A DNA stretch of 64,000 bases, taken from Symsagittifera roscoffensis (taxonomy: Eukaryota; Xenacoelomorpha; Acoela; Convolutidae). The translations under genes and the position numbers were made by a program. The notes under the pieces are model-generated. The model saw only the letters and a program-made list of their open reading frames with translations. It did not search any database and was not told the DNA's origin. Shown here piece by piece: positions 32,401 to 43,531 of this stretch. The stretch spans positions 11,320,368-11,384,367 of the forward strand of contig NC_087063.1 of the NCBI RefSeq assembly GCF_963678635.1, in the 5' to 3' direction. Positions within the stretch are counted from its first letter, which is position 1; each line of letters begins with the position of its first letter.

Positions 32401-35400
32401 CTGATGTTTGCCAATTCCTTCAGGAACTCGTTGGCATCTTTGTCGTGGCAGTTGAATGAGATTGTGTGAATTGGAATTCGAGGGTGCATACATGCTTGTG
32501 CATAAATGGATTTGGGAAGTTGGTCTGGTCTTCCGTCGGATAAAAGGTAAACGGCTTCCGTGTTTTTGTCGCTCAGAGCTACCTTCACGGCTCCCAGAGT
32601 GTTTGTAGAACCCCCGGTTTCAATATCCTGATGAAAAAAGTGTTAAAGCTCGTTTTAGAAAAAACGAATTGACCTTGTGTAAATGATCTACTCACCCTGA
32701 CCCAGTCCCATGCCTGTCTGAGATTCTCCTCGCTGACATCAACCAGTGCGTCTCTCCATGCCTTGACATGACTGTCGAATGCTACTATGTTGAACATGAC
32801 CTTGTGTCTGAGTTGTTCCTGTTTCAGCTGGAACAACTTCTCCTTTACCATCAGCAGTCTGGACTCCATGGAGGCACTGGTGTCCACCAAAATGTACACT
32901 CTAAGAAACAATAGAGAATTCTGATCTCTTTAACAAGATTTGGACGGATTGAGGGATAATTTATCACGCTAGCCACCCAACGGGTCTCGTTTTAGTACTA
33001 TCAGGGCGGATTTAGGAGGAGGGGGATTGCGGACGCCACCCTCAGGGAGTCAACCCCCTGACTACCCAAAGAGTCACTCTTTGATACTATTTTGCATAAA
33101 ATCTTTTTGTTGTTTCAAGCGAGCTCGAATTTTTTTAGAAAGATTGAAAGATTGAACCTTCAATAATGAAAGATTGAACCTTCCTATGAAACCTGATTGA
33201 AAATCCGCTCTTCGTCGGTAAATAAATCCTTGATATAACCCTTTATTGACATACGAGCTGTACAGCTCTTTGAAGAGAACCGCAATTTTGTCACTGATTC
33301 GGACCATAACCCAATATTTATAGTTTTTTGGGCTGGAAAGGTTTTCTGACCTTCAAGTATCGAGCAACTTCCTCTAAGGATTCAATGTTCATTGGTATCC
33401 AACGGACCCCAAAAAAGGCTGATGTCATAAATGCGCAAGACCTGGCATGCGTTTAGCAAAGTGTGAAGTAGGGCTCTTTCAATGTTTCAGGAGAGGGCGG
33501 AAACTGAACTTGCTTTTAGAGCGAAAGCGTTTTTCAACTCTCGTAAAAGTTCTAGAGCCGCTCCCACCTAATTTCATGCAATGGATATTAAATAGTCTAT
33601 GCTCAATCTTGTAATTATGAAGTCTGATTTTTAAGTCTATGATCGAAACAAGGGTTGGAATGATCGTAACATTGTGTTAGAATTGTATTTCTTCAATCTC
33701 ACTTGTTTTCACAGACAGTTCCGAACAGTTCCCGACTGCCTTGGCACAGCCACGAGATCCTATTGGAGATCTGTCTCAGTGTCGAGTTCATTCGAGTCTC
33801 GTAGTCTCTGAACATCTTTCCCGTCACTTGCACGTGTCTTACTCGCCCATCTTTCCACAACACATGCACGAAGTTCTCACAGTACTTGGCGTTGATCAGT
33901 TTCTTCGAATCGACGCCTGCCAAAAATCACTTTTAAAAAATAATTTGAAAAAAAAAATAGCGAATCATTTTATTTGCAATGATTTTGGAACATACAGCAA
34001 AAAAAATAGGGATCACTTTACATGTTATTGGACAAAATTGTAGCTATGCTTTAAATTACTGTTCTTTACGAACTGGAACATTTAAGGTGCGTGTTGTTTT
34101 ATACGCTTAAAAACCCTTTGCTTTAAAAGCGTGCTAGAAGCCGGAACACAATACTGAAACAAAACCTGCATTAGAAATATAGTCGACTTTAAAGTTCATC
34201 TGTAAAAGTTGAGCTCAAGTTGTTGAAGGCGGAGAATTTCGATTGTTTTTCAAAATAACAAGGATATCCGGTTGCTGCGAATATGAGAAAATGATTTTTG
34301 TTTGTTTGACTATTTTTTTCTAGGCGCTCGTCCAAGAATTAGGTAATTATGGCTAAATTAGTTTGAGCAGTTTAGTTGAATAAAACGTTGGGTCAATTAG
34401 TCTGAAAAACGAAAAAATTTGGACCAGTTTTTTCTCTCGACAAAGTCAATTTTTTTCATTCTTTGCTGGATCCGAAATCACGACTAGTAGATTTCTCGAG
34501 ATCCAAAATCACGACCAAGTGAGATTAACATGACAACACACATGGCCCTCAAAAACTTTTGTTGAGCTTCGCAAAATTGGGCTGAAAAAAAAACATCCTA
34601 AGCCATAGCTCCTTCCTGTCACTTCGTGACGTGTTCGGAAGATAAAGCTAACTTGTCATGGCTCTCTTATTTTCTTTGTCACTTTGGCTATGGTCCAGAT
34701 TAGGCACCACCCCGTCACAGTGTCTAAATGCCACTCCTCCAAGGAACGTGTAAAATTCCAGACCCCTATTGCGGATTCCATTTTGCAATAACCAAGTCTT
34801 GGAATCCATGTATTGCATGTCTGCATACCGGGGCTTCGGTTCCTTCTCGGATCTCGCCGATGTTAGGGATCCAAGAGAACTCAAGCTTTGACCCAATGAT
34901 CCGAATCCAGAGTCAGTGCCTGATGATTTTACTGATTCGGTTTTGCGAGACAGTTTTCTTTTTTCGGTTGTTTTGATGATGTGTTCTAGTTGGTCTACGA
35001 TGTCTCGTGCGTTTTCAAGCTCCGTCCAAATTAGCATCAGTTCATCTGGCATACCGGCGCCTAGCAATCAAACAATCATCTATTGCAATCGCCAACCAGT
35101 GCGGCAAGTGCGGTTACTTTTTTAGGGTACCAAACTGATTTTCTGATTTTCTCCCAAAACATTATTAAGACGCCTAATGGCTTAAAATATTTTTGCTGTT
35201 TTTTCGGCACTCTCTCACCGCAAAATTGTGAATATTGGCTCCAAATGCAACTTTAGACAATGTTAAGGGTTGGTTGGCAGAAAAAGAATATCGTAAAATA
35301 GCACCAAAGAGGGAACCTTTGGAAAAGGTTAGCAACCAGAACTGAAAAGAGAGCGGTTGCTACTGTCCTCAAATCTTTCTCATAAAGTCAAAAATAATCA

Positions 35401-37907
35401 TCCCCGTCCCACGCCTGTCTGTGATTGATTGCACACCGATGCTGGCCTGTTAATTTGCTCGATAAAGATTAAATTAGGAAACTTTAGGAACCTTTGCGAA
35501 TTTTATTTTCAGAACTCACCGGGCGGAGTGCCCCCGTAATAACTGATCTCCCCCGTCAAAGAGTCGACATCCGTCTCAGTGACGGAGTAGGCGTGGAATC
35601 TGCCCCCCTTTACACACCCACTCAATTCCCTCAGAAAAGACACTGTGTCTCTGTCTGTGCTGTTGTAGGCCACTGTGTGTAGTGGCTTCCCAATTAAGGT
35701 GACCCTGGATTTGAGGATCTCCCTGGTACCGTCTGTGGCTCCATTTTCAGTAAACAGGTACACGCCTGAACCAAAAATAATCATTTGGAATGAGGAACAA
35801 ATTATTATTTTTTCTCTCTTCTAAGTTTTTATCTAATACCAGCAGCGAAACTTATAGCGATATAGTTTATCCTCGAATCAACTGTTTGGCTCTTACAAAA
35901 ATAATCTGTGAAAAAAACTTTCAGGTTTATTATTATGAGATCCTTTTTGTTCCGAATATTGAAAATAAGGAGGAAGTTTGTATTCGGGTGTGTTTTAGCA
36001 TTTTTTCCACACAGTGAAACCCTTTTAATTGTGATTTGGCCAATACTTAAATTTTAAAAATTTTCCCAGTTTTGAGAAAAACTTGCTTAAAACTTTAATT
36101 TTATAGTTCAATTTTGTGCAAATAAAACGAGCGAACAGGCTTACAATAGCTTGTTTATGCTCTATTTAAGCCCTGAAAAAAATAATTTAAGTAAAAAGTA
36201 AAATTATTTTTTGCGCCATCTTCAGCGCCATTTTAGGAAAAAAAAAATTCAAAATGCAAAAAAGAAAGCAAAAAAAACTTAGAAATAGTTAAGAAAATAT
36301 ATATTTTTTAAATTTTCGAATCATTTTTCTACAACAAATCTTTTCTGATTTGCCTGTTTTACTATGACTATCGAACATGCCTAGCTTCGAGTTTAGCGTT
36401 CAGATCCTTTTTATCCCAGTACGCAGAAATACTACACTAATCGGAATTGTAAGAATGATATTTCAAAATAGAGCCCTTCGAGCCTTGATGCAAATAACAT
36501 TGAAAAACTTCCAAAAGTTTGCCTCAGTAACTAGCGAGTAGAGCAAGCGAGCAGACTTTATACAGAAAGATAGGCCATAAAAATTTAGTTTTACTCTTGT
36601 TAAAATTTTAGTTTTTTTTAGCGCGGTTTTGGGAATAAAAAGTTCATTGATTCAAAAAAACCTCTGCCGAAAAAAATTGAAAAAAAAATCTGGTTTGTTG
36701 TTTTCCTGTCTTTTTTGAGAAAAAATTAAAGCCCAGTTTGCCGGCTTTACTGTGATTGTCGGATATAACAAAGCTCTTGGTTTTCGTCAGATCCATTTAT
36801 CCACCATGCACAAAAAACGACACTAATTTGAAGAAAAAAAATTCGTGTTTGTTTTAAGAATATGGTGGAACATTCTGTGCTAATTACTCGGCAACTGGCT
36901 ATACTTGTTTGTATTTTAAAAACAGTACCAAGAATAGGCTACTTGCCCAACAAACGATGAAAATAACAAACAAAAAATGAAAATCAACTGCATATATTGA
37001 TCTGAAAAATGAATTTGACAGATAAACGAATGTTTCTCGATAAACACTCTCTTGGTTATTTTTTAAAAAATTTTGGATTAACTGATAGCGCCACGTTGAT
37101 TTTTTCGAGCGACATTCTCTTTCTCTTACCATATTTTAGGTTCGGCGGCTGTGCCAAACTGAACGCCTTCGCTACTCCTTCAACTACACACGTATTAGTG
37201 TTCAGAGAATATCTGTCCATATTTTTAACCCACTGGAGCGCCTCATTGATCGATGAATTGTTGACGTCTACGAAACACTCTTTAAAACACTCGACATCTT
37301 GGCCGACTTTAATCAAATTAAACTTCTCGATTTTCGCAATCTGATCATTCAGAAGTTCCTCCAAAGCTTTGACATATTGATCGTATCTTATATCATCATA
37401 AGTGTGAACGTTTATAATGATCGAAACGCATTTTTCATGAAGGACCCCGAAAAATTTCCGGGATCCCGAAGTTAGCCATTCCATTCGGTTTTTGTAAACA
37501 CGAATTGCCGCATTGAGTTGCTGGATAAATTGTTGCAACTTTTGGGTATCTGCAATTAAGTTGAAAACTTTTCCATCTTTTTGCATGTACTGGTCGAAAT
37601 AACCCTCGCCATATTTGGACGAAACGTTTTTCTTCACGCCATCATCGTAGCTCGTACTGTGTTTGAACCCGTTGAAAGGTAAAATATGCTCCAGTGAAAG
37701 CTTATTGGCTGATAATCCGTAAATTTTCAGCCAATCAGAACTGCTGATCATGACGTCACTAAGGGCATCGCAGGACATCAAAGGTCGTTCCCGCCTCTGC
37801 GCCGACTTTGAAGCGCTTTTGTACGTCAAATTCCGAGGTGACAAATGTCCGATGTCAAATCGGGCCTTTCCTTTTTGAGGCGCGTTCATTTGGTTTGATG
37901 GTTGCAT
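27882..37907 (-). CDS. VWA3A-like protein, whole gene model
   Basis: Eight exons on the minus strand: 37130-37907, 35520-35765, 34653-35060, 33703-33916, 32696-32900, 32346-32627, 29567-29792, 27882-29476. The phases agree at every join (1,1,1,2,0,0,1). The product is about 1317 residues, close to the about 1180-1290 of vertebrate VWA3A/VWA3B. It is an internally doubled protein. Each half has a WL..(Y/N)G(L/I)..(N)(K/R).L block ending in (G/A)F(K/R)H, then an (K/R)DG(K/R)V..(W)L..GSR.(F/L)FG block, then a vWA domain. VWA3-family proteins are associated with motile cilia and flagella in other animals. VWA3A is preferred over VWA3B because there are two vWA modules; I am not certain. Confidence 0.75.
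29567..29792 (-). CDS. VWA3A-like, exon 7
   Basis: Acceptor AAATCTAG|GGA, phase 0; donor AGAG|GTAAAA, phase 1. It encodes GFQSEDLTLLRQELDKGKQS, LKLVAKLRAECATMEWVKPE, then a Ser/Thr/Arg-rich linker. The LRQELDKG(K/R)(Q/E)SL..(V)(A/S)KLRA helix follows the second vWA domain, as expected for the family. Confidence 0.75.
30846..31238. repeat. GGGCGGA-type MITE, most complete copy
   Basis: Begins GGGCGGACGC and ends CCTAGATCCGCCCTT, the inverted counterpart of the AGGGCGGATTTAGG start seen at 33004. Internal blocks in order: CAGGGATTCGACTACCTGCC, AAAGGGTCCCCCCTTTGGTA, GGCGCCTTCAGCGCCAATAT, a CTGCGGCGCAAAAAG block, and a GGAGAGCTCGGAAAATCAA block. About 390 bp, non-coding, so non-autonomous. Termini of this type are common in hAT-like MITEs, but I cannot see a target duplication. 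Confidence 0.6.
31905..32248. repeat. GGGCGGA-type MITE, diverged copy
   Basis: Same block order as 30846-31238, with CTCCCCCTCCTCTCAGG at the start, GGTCCCCCATTTGGTACTAT, TGCGGCGCAAAAAG, and the end TTAAGTCCGCCCTTC. Confidence 0.55.
32346..32627 (-). CDS. VWA3A-like, exon 6 (second half of vWA 2)
   Basis: Acceptor TTTTTTCATCAG|GAT, phase 0. It encodes DIETGGSTNTLGAVKVALSD, then AVYLLSDGRPDQLPKSIYAQ and FLKELANISGGRFHIFYDSR. This supplies the MIDAS Thr (GGST) and the downstream Asp (LLSDGRPDQ) of a functional-looking vWA domain. The 3' end is uncertain: AGG|GTTCGT (edge 32346) or ACC|GTTGAT (edge 32337), both phase 0 and both poor donors. Confidence 0.85.
32696..32900 (-). CDS. VWA3A-like, exon 5 (first half of vWA 2)
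   Basis: Acceptor TTTCTTAG|A; the single base completes a lysine codon. Donor CAGG|GTGAGT, phase 0. It encodes VYILVDTSASMESRLLMVKE, FNIVAFDSHVKAWRDALVDV and LRQAWDWVR. The DTSAS motif is the canonical metal-binding DxSxS of vWA domains, and with exon 6 all MIDAS elements are present. Confidence 0.88.
33004..33216. repeat. GGGCGGA-type MITE, short copy in intron 4
   Basis: Starts AGGGCGGATTTAGGAGGAGG, has GGGAGTCAACCCCCTGACTA, and ends near AAATCCGCTCTTCG. Internally deleted relative to 30846-31238. Confidence 0.55.
33703..33916 (-). CDS. VWA3A-like, exon 4
   Basis: Acceptor TTTTTGGCAG|GC; donor AACAA|GTGAGA. It encodes SVDSKKLINAKYCENFVHVL, WKDGRVRHVQVTGKMFRDYE, then ISNRISWLCQGSRELFGTVC. 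It is the second-half counterpart of the KDGKVFNLIAD..YKNRMEWLTSGSRKFFG text in exon 1, which shows the internal duplication of the protein. Confidence 0.82.
34653..35060 (-). CDS. VWA3A-like, exon 3
   Basis: Acceptor GATTGCTAG|GC; donor ACAA|GTTAGC, phase 1 to phase 1. It encodes AGMPDELMLIWTELENARDI (helix), a Ser/Gly-rich linker, then SKTWLLQNGIRNRGLEFYTF, LGGVAFRHCDGVVPNLD. This last block repeats the SSDWLKIYGLSANKLSLEHI block of exon 1. Without splicing the frame ends 5 bases on, at a TAG. Confidence 0.8.
35520..35765 (-). CDS. VWA3A-like, exon 2 (end of vWA 1)
   Basis: Acceptor TTTGGTTCAG|GC; donor CCCG|GTGAGT; 246 nt, phase 1 to phase 1. It encodes VYLFTENGATDGTREILKSR, VTLIGKPLHTVAYNSTDRDT and ELSGCVKGGRFHAYSVTETD. 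It matches the second half of a vWA fold, parallel to exon 6, but has TENGATDG in place of LSDGRPDQ. Confidence 0.85.
35766..37129 (-). other. Intron 1 of the VWA3A-like gene
   Basis: 1.36 kb, A/T-rich. I see nothing coding. It contains a loosely repeated text (GCGCCATTTTAGG.., GTGCAAATAAAACGAGCGA, AATCTTTTCTGATTTGCCTG and ATTAAAGCCCAGTTTGCCGG with similar flanks), suggesting an old duplicated segment near 36050-36420 and 36540-36830. Confidence 0.4.
37130..37907 (-). CDS. VWA3A-like, exon 1 (start, first half of vWA 1)
   Basis: Start taken at ATG 37907 (MQPSNQMNAPQK). A further in-frame ATG exists upstream at 37958 and another at the seventh codon, so the exact start is open. It encodes SSDWLKIYGLSANKLSLEHI, FNGFKHSTSYDDGVKKNVSS, KDGKVFNLIADTQKLQQFIQ, MEWLTSGSRKFFGVLHEKC, then the first vWA half (VSIIINVHTYDDIRYDQYVK..). 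The DxSxS position reads NVHTY, so this vWA has lost the metal site. Donor TATG|GTAAGA, phase 1. Confidence 0.82.
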
Positions 37908-37958
37908 TTTTAAAATACAACATTGACTAGTAAAGCCGTATTGTCTTTGTCTAGTCAA

Positions 37959-39741
37959 GGCTGGATTAACAATAAAATGCTATTTTTAATAGGGAAGGAT
38001 TTAACATCAAATAAAAAAGATATATAGATTATTTCAGGATAAACTAGCAGATACACAGGTATTAATATGATTTCAAAAGCAGTCAGCGTGTAAAGATGTT
38101 TAAAAATTGAAGTATTTTGTTTTTTGACAATAAACGCAAATACTCGCCGGCTAGAATCACTGGAGCAAAAAACGTGCAGCACGGTAATAAAATAGAGCAA
38201 GATTTTATTGGCAGCATGTTAAAATGAGCATAAAAACGTTTTTATCTTCTCAAACCAATATGAAAGTGACTTCAAATTCAACTGAAAAAGCATTGTAACA
38301 AAGCATTGAGCAAATAAATTTGAAGTGATACATAAATGCCACGAATTTAATTTTAAAAAGCATTTGTTTTGTTACCAAAGCAGATGTTTACTTCTCAGAG
38401 TGGAATATTATGGAAGTTTAATTAACTGCTTTTCAACAAAAACTTGGAAAGGTGCCCATCAATATTAATGTAATTTAGGGAGGCTCACAACTTAAATTTA
38501 ATATATCAAAGAGAATGTCAAATTGAAAAAAAACCATCACAAGAAACAAAGCAGCAAAAAATCGATAAATTACAACCAAAAAAATGAACAAACCAAAAAA
38601 GTATAAAGTCTGCTTGTATGAAAACAAACTCCTGAGAGTTTCTATTGCCTTATAATATATCTGATGTCATTTGAGGCAAAATCAGAAAACTTTAGGAGAA
38701 AATTTTTTTTTTTAAATTTCTTAAACCTTCCCCATACACGCATAAGCTGCAAATTTATATCGCAAGTTTTTTATAGCAATTCCCAGCTGTAACCTAATGG
38801 TGTGCTAGCTTAAGAGCATACTGCAAAACTCAAAGTTTGATGCTAGATTTTTGATGCATCAGATAACTCGCACTGAAGTTTCATGGCTAATAGTCGATTA
38901 TATTGAACTTTCTTGGACAGTCTGTCTAAAGTTAAAAATTAATCGATTTTAATCGATTTAAAATGGAGTATAATCTATGCTTTTTATCTCAATATAATCT
39001 ATAATAATTGATTAAAATGGATTTTTTTCGGAGAATATTGATGAAGTTTGCAACTTTTCTTAAGGTTCTCTGATTTCCTATCTAGTGCACTTGCTATGTT
39101 TTACGTTTCATGAACTTTTACTTTTCAAATAATTTTTTTTTTCGATTCTAAGTTTTCTCTAATTTTTCAGTTTGGCAGTTTAAAAGATAATTTAATTATT
39201 TTTATCATCACCATGGTAAAAAGTGCCATTCGCCCACTTTTAGTATGGCCATTCACTCGTTTACCCCCTTCCACTCACGTTCAAGTAATGGTTGAACGGG
39301 GGGGAGAGGGGGGTTCACTCATTGTAAACCCCACAACCCCTCTTCTAATCCCCCTCTCTTCTCAGTTCCCCCTCCCCAGTTTGCCCCTCCCAGCTTACTC
39401 TCCCCAGTTTACCCCCCCCCCCACCCAGTTTTATGCTGGGGGATTTACTAAACTTGGAAGGAGATAATCAGTAGTGTCACAAGCTAAAAAGAACCAGAAA
39501 AAAAAACATGAGTTTATGAAAAGATTTCGTTTTTTGTTTCATGTTGTTTAATATTCAGTTCCAAATTTATTTTTGACGCATCATAGTTTCGGAGAAAAAG
39601 TGCAGGGAAAACAATTTTTCAGCGGAAAACATTAGATTTCAATAGAAAAACCATCAATGATAATGGATTAATTTAATTTAAAAAAATGATTGTACTCAAG
39701 TAAAAATGGAACTAAGATTTAAAACTGTCAACTGTCAAGTG
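37959..39741. other. Intergenic gap between VWA3A-like gene and 16-kb element
   Basis: 1.8 kb, A/T-rich, and it should contain the VWA3A-like promoter. A C-rich low-complexity patch lies at 39255-39430 (runs of CCCC.., with CTCCCAGTTTACCCC-type repeats). A cluster of ATCGATTTTAATCGATTTAA lies near 38940. No further gene seen. Confidence 0.5.
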
Positions 39742-39743
39742 TA

Positions 39744-39755
39744 ATCGATAGTAGT
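39744..39755 (+). other. Left end and possible 6-bp target duplication
   Basis: ATCGAT at 39744-39749 precedes AGTAGTAG. On the right, ACTACT is followed by ATCGAT at about 56040-56045. Because ATCGAT is a palindrome, it cannot by itself be told from two more bases of inverted repeat. Confidence 0.4.
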
Positions 39756-42700
39756 AGATGTTGAGGCTGAAGTGGGGGGTGGGGGTGCATGGCGGACCCC
39801 ATGTATTAAGATACGTTATAGATTTCCGGTCCGCCATGCTATGTATTAAGATTGGGTATAGAGTCTACAACGTATTAAGATAGGGAATACCGATGGTAAG
39901 GTTTTATGGTTTGTGTGATGGTAAGATAATGGTAAGAAAAACGTTTTTTTTTTCGTTTTTGAGTGAAAATGTTTATTTTTTTCACAAAAATGTTGGCGCG
40001 CGTTAACTAATTTGTAAATATCAAAGATTAATTACGTGTAGGCTGTGTAAAGAACGACTTTTAATTAGTTTTTTGGTACTTGGTAAGTCAATTATAAGAA
40101 TTTTTGGGTAAAAACTTAGAATTTTTATGAAAAAATTTTCAAAAAACTTCAAAACACGATAAGATTAGCTTTTATTCGACTTAATTTGTTAGATAATCTT
40201 ATTTTATCTACTTGAAAAAATGCTGAAAACTACTGAAGTTTCAAAAAAATTTGCAATTTTTGAGAAAAAATTGCAAAAGTTTCAAGTATTTGGAAAAAAT
40301 TGCAGAAATCTCATAATTTTGGCTAATGTATTGTTGCTTTTGATCTAGTTTTAAACATAATTTTACGTATAGATTTTAAAAATAAGCTAAGACTGTATTT
40401 TAATTGGCATTATGTTGAGACAATGATACAAATTTTTGAATAAAACTATGACTTTTTCCACAATTTTTTCTCAAAATATGAAAATACGATAAAGTTTACC
40501 TTAATTTGAGCTAAATTTTTGGTTATAAAATGCTCTAAGCTTTGGAAAGAAGGTTCATAGTAGCAGAATCAATATTGAAACTTCCGGAAAACAGTGAAAT
40601 TAGTCGTCATTTTCGAGAAGGTAAAGTAAAAATTAATCAAATTTACCCAAAACTTTCCATTTCGAGCCTTTTATTTTGGTTCTTAACTGTTTTTTTTGTC
40701 CAGTTCAGGAAGCATTTTTAGGAATCTCAATTCAAATGAATATTAAGAGCAATATTCCATGAAATTTCTAGATCAAACTCCATGATTCAACTCCTCCTCA
40801 TTTTTTTTCATTGAATTACCCAAATTTGTACAAAAATTACGATTTTTGGGTATTCTTGCTTTCTGTTTAATACATGTTTTTGCTATTGAACACACTTTAC
40901 AAGAAAATTTAGTCAAAACTGGAGAATTTAGGAGGAAAATAGTATCAATTGAACGAACAATTTGCTGGCAGAGATGTAATTGGAACTCATACCGTATGAT
41001 TATTAAAATAAAAATTGTAAATTTCTTCCTAAAGGTTCCCCTGTTCAGTTGCTACCGTAAACCATTTAAGCAAAAACACAACTTTTGGGATTAATAACTA
41101 TCACTTTTCTTGCAAAATAGTTATTAACTTGCTTTTTATTCTTAATATATGACGGAAGTTTTCTCAAAAATATCCAAGTGAGAAAGAATTGGTACTAGTT
41201 AAAGTATTCAAAAACAAATGTAAAAAAATGAGAATATAAAGGTGTATTTTAACGATTTAAGATCAAATTAAGAGCAGGTCTATTAGTTATAATCTGAAAA
41301 TCTCCAGAAATACGCAAGGGAACCTAGTTCCTAAAAAAAAAAAAAAAAAAAAACTTCTAAAAGAGTGAGTCTCCAAAAATTGATTTAGCAAAGCAAATCA
41401 AGGTGCAAACTGAAACAATTGCGTAATTTTCCGATTTTTATTAAGAAAAAAACTCTATATAGTAATGTATTGTATATAGTGTTGCATATTGTATGTAGTA
41501 TTGTGTATGTATGTAGTATTGTGTATTGTATATAGCAAAGAAATGTTGATCTTGAAAGCAAGTTTTCGATTTATGATTTATGTATCATCTTCCAAAAGAT
41601 CTCAGATTGGGTTTGCTTCACAAAAATTATCCTCAAAATATTTGATTTTTTATATAAAGTACCTAATATATCAAATGATTACAAATTTTTCTAATGCATT
41701 ACGCATAAATACAAAACTTTGAGAATTTTTATGTCGGATTTTTTCTCAAGATATACTTTATAAGCTAATTTTTAGTAAAATTATCTCAGAACTCCTAGGA
41801 AATAAACTGATTTTCTATCTCATTTTAGCATCTTCTCAGATTCTGCTTCATCTACTATCTACCAAATGAAACCAATTTGAACCAATTTTTACTTGAAAAT
41901 TGAATTTTAGATGGAAAAATAAATCGTTTCAACGAACAATCAACAATCCGAAGCAGAAAGAGTACCATAAATCCTTTGCTTAAATCTTTAAATGATTTTC
42001 TCAATTTCATAACTGTATATTCATGACTAGAGTATGCATTTCTATTTTAGAGTAAATTTTTAGTTGAGAACAATGTATATCATTATCTTGAAACTTTCAA
42101 ATTTTAGCAAAAACATACATTTTTTTCCAAGTCATTTATCAATTTTTTCTGAAATCATCAAAAAACCAATAGAAAAGCATAATTCCTAATAAGTCAAAAC
42201 ACATTATCTGCTTAAAAAGCTCTACTCTATGAACACTTTTACAAGCACTAAACAAGGAAAACTTTAAAATAGTAACTACAAAAAACCTTTAAATTAGTTG
42301 ATGTTTTACAAATATCCAAGTTTTACAATTTTTAGGCAAATACTTAAATACTCATTAGCAAATTTTATGCACTTTACTACAAATTTATCACAGCAAAGTC
42401 TCCGCAAGTTTGTAACCAAGGGAGTTTTTACTGTTGATAAAAGGTTTTCGGATCGAGTTCCATGGAAAGTTTCACGACAATTTGAACTCAATTTTTGCTG
42501 TCTTTAACATCAATCGAAACCTTTGAAAAAAAATAAATGACAGCTCAGGTAATGAAATGAAAACACTGTATATTTTCTGACTAAATTTTTAACAATTGTT
42601 TAAGCTTTTCAGATTCAGTAAAACTAATATTCATAGTAATTTCTTTGTTTTTAGAATAAAATTAAAAAATTTACCTTCTCTTGAAGTGTGTTTGGAGACT

Positions 42701-43165
42701 GCTGAGCAAATAAATTAACATTATGTTGACAATGCTTCTTCTTGAAATGATTAGTGAGTTCCTCGCTACTGTAAGTATAAAAGTTACAGTTAGAACATTT
42801 CAAAACACCACAGGTTCTACGATGTCTTGATGCGTCTTTACGTGTGTAATCTCTGCCACATTTAAGACATGCAACTCTTTCGTTTCTATTCAATGACGGA
42901 ATCTCAATAGTAAAGAAAAATCTAATGGGAGATTTAAAATGAACCAAATTTTTACTTAAAAGAGTTGAATAGACTCAAAAAATGAATAAAAATGAATAAA
43001 AACAGCAAACTTATTAACCAATTGTTTTTAAGTGAAAGAAAATCAGAATGGATATGCAATCATCCAATCTAACCAGGGAGTTTTCAAAAATATCAACCAA
43101 TCAGAATCGAGCATTCATTATAAGGAAATTTTTATCTTTTTTGATATCAACCAATCAGAATCGAG
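39750..43165 (+). repeat. Left terminal inverted repeat arm (3.4 kb)
   Basis: Matches the reverse complement of the right arm along its whole length. Examples: CATGGCGGACC and CATGTATTAAGATACG near 39790 against 55930-55990; CTACTTGAAAAAATGCTGAA at 40209 against 55570; GTTTCAATATTGATTCTGCT complement at 40570 against 52760, 53180 and 55050; a TGTATGTAGTATTGTG-type run at 41490 against 51800; the zinc-finger ORF at 42660 against 50585; and the CCAAT array at 43097 against 50300. A 24-base A run lies at about 41333. Confidence 0.85.
42660..42905 (-). pseudogene. Zinc-finger ORF in left arm, start codon lost
   Basis: Open frame corresponding to 50585-50836 on the other arm. It carries a C2HC finger (CLKCGRDYTRKDASRHRRTC) and a C2H2 finger (CSNCNFYTYSSEELTNHF.KKH). 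The codon equivalent to the right-arm ATG is ATT here, so no Met starts this frame unless an upstream exon supplies one. Zinc ligands and core residues are kept despite several conservative changes. A good donor (GAGAAG|GTAAAT) follows the fingers, so the ORF may be one exon of a longer gene. Confidence 0.6.
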
Positions 43166-43312
43166 CTTCAATAGTCATGGAACTTTAAACAAATTTAATG
43201 TCAGCCAATCAGAATTGAGCTCTACTTCTCATGAATTTTTCAATAATTTTGATATCGTTTGTAGTTATTGAGGATACCTTCACAGGCAGTATTTGTCGTA
43301 ATAACCAATCAG
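43064..43312. promoter_or_regulatory. CCAAT-box array, left arm
   Basis: CCAATCAG occurs at 43097, 43151, 43205 and 43305, with a further CCAATC at 43064. Three boxes are exactly 54 bp apart, within a repeated unit reading ATATCAACCAATCAGAATCG then AGC. These are perfect NF-Y-type sites on the + strand, lying upstream of the minus-strand zinc-finger ORF. Boxes two and more are mirrored in the right arm near 50302 and 50353. Confidence 0.65.
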
Positions 43313-43531
43313 AAAAAAGTATTCACAGATTTAAAAAAAACTTTGTAGATCAGAACCAAACTATGTTTAAGAAACTTCCTAATCATTCAATTTTGTTGAA
43401 CTTTTCTGAGATAACTATGATTTGAAATTTGATTCCTTAGTGGGTTAATTGAGATTTCTTGTCTGGTTTTTTTTCGATATTCAATTCAAGTTTTGAAATT
43501 TCGATCGAAATTTTTTCGATTTGTTCTATTT

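Noticed and set aside
39213-39467. Proline-rich ORF of 84 codons
   Set aside because: It is the translation of a C-rich low-complexity patch.
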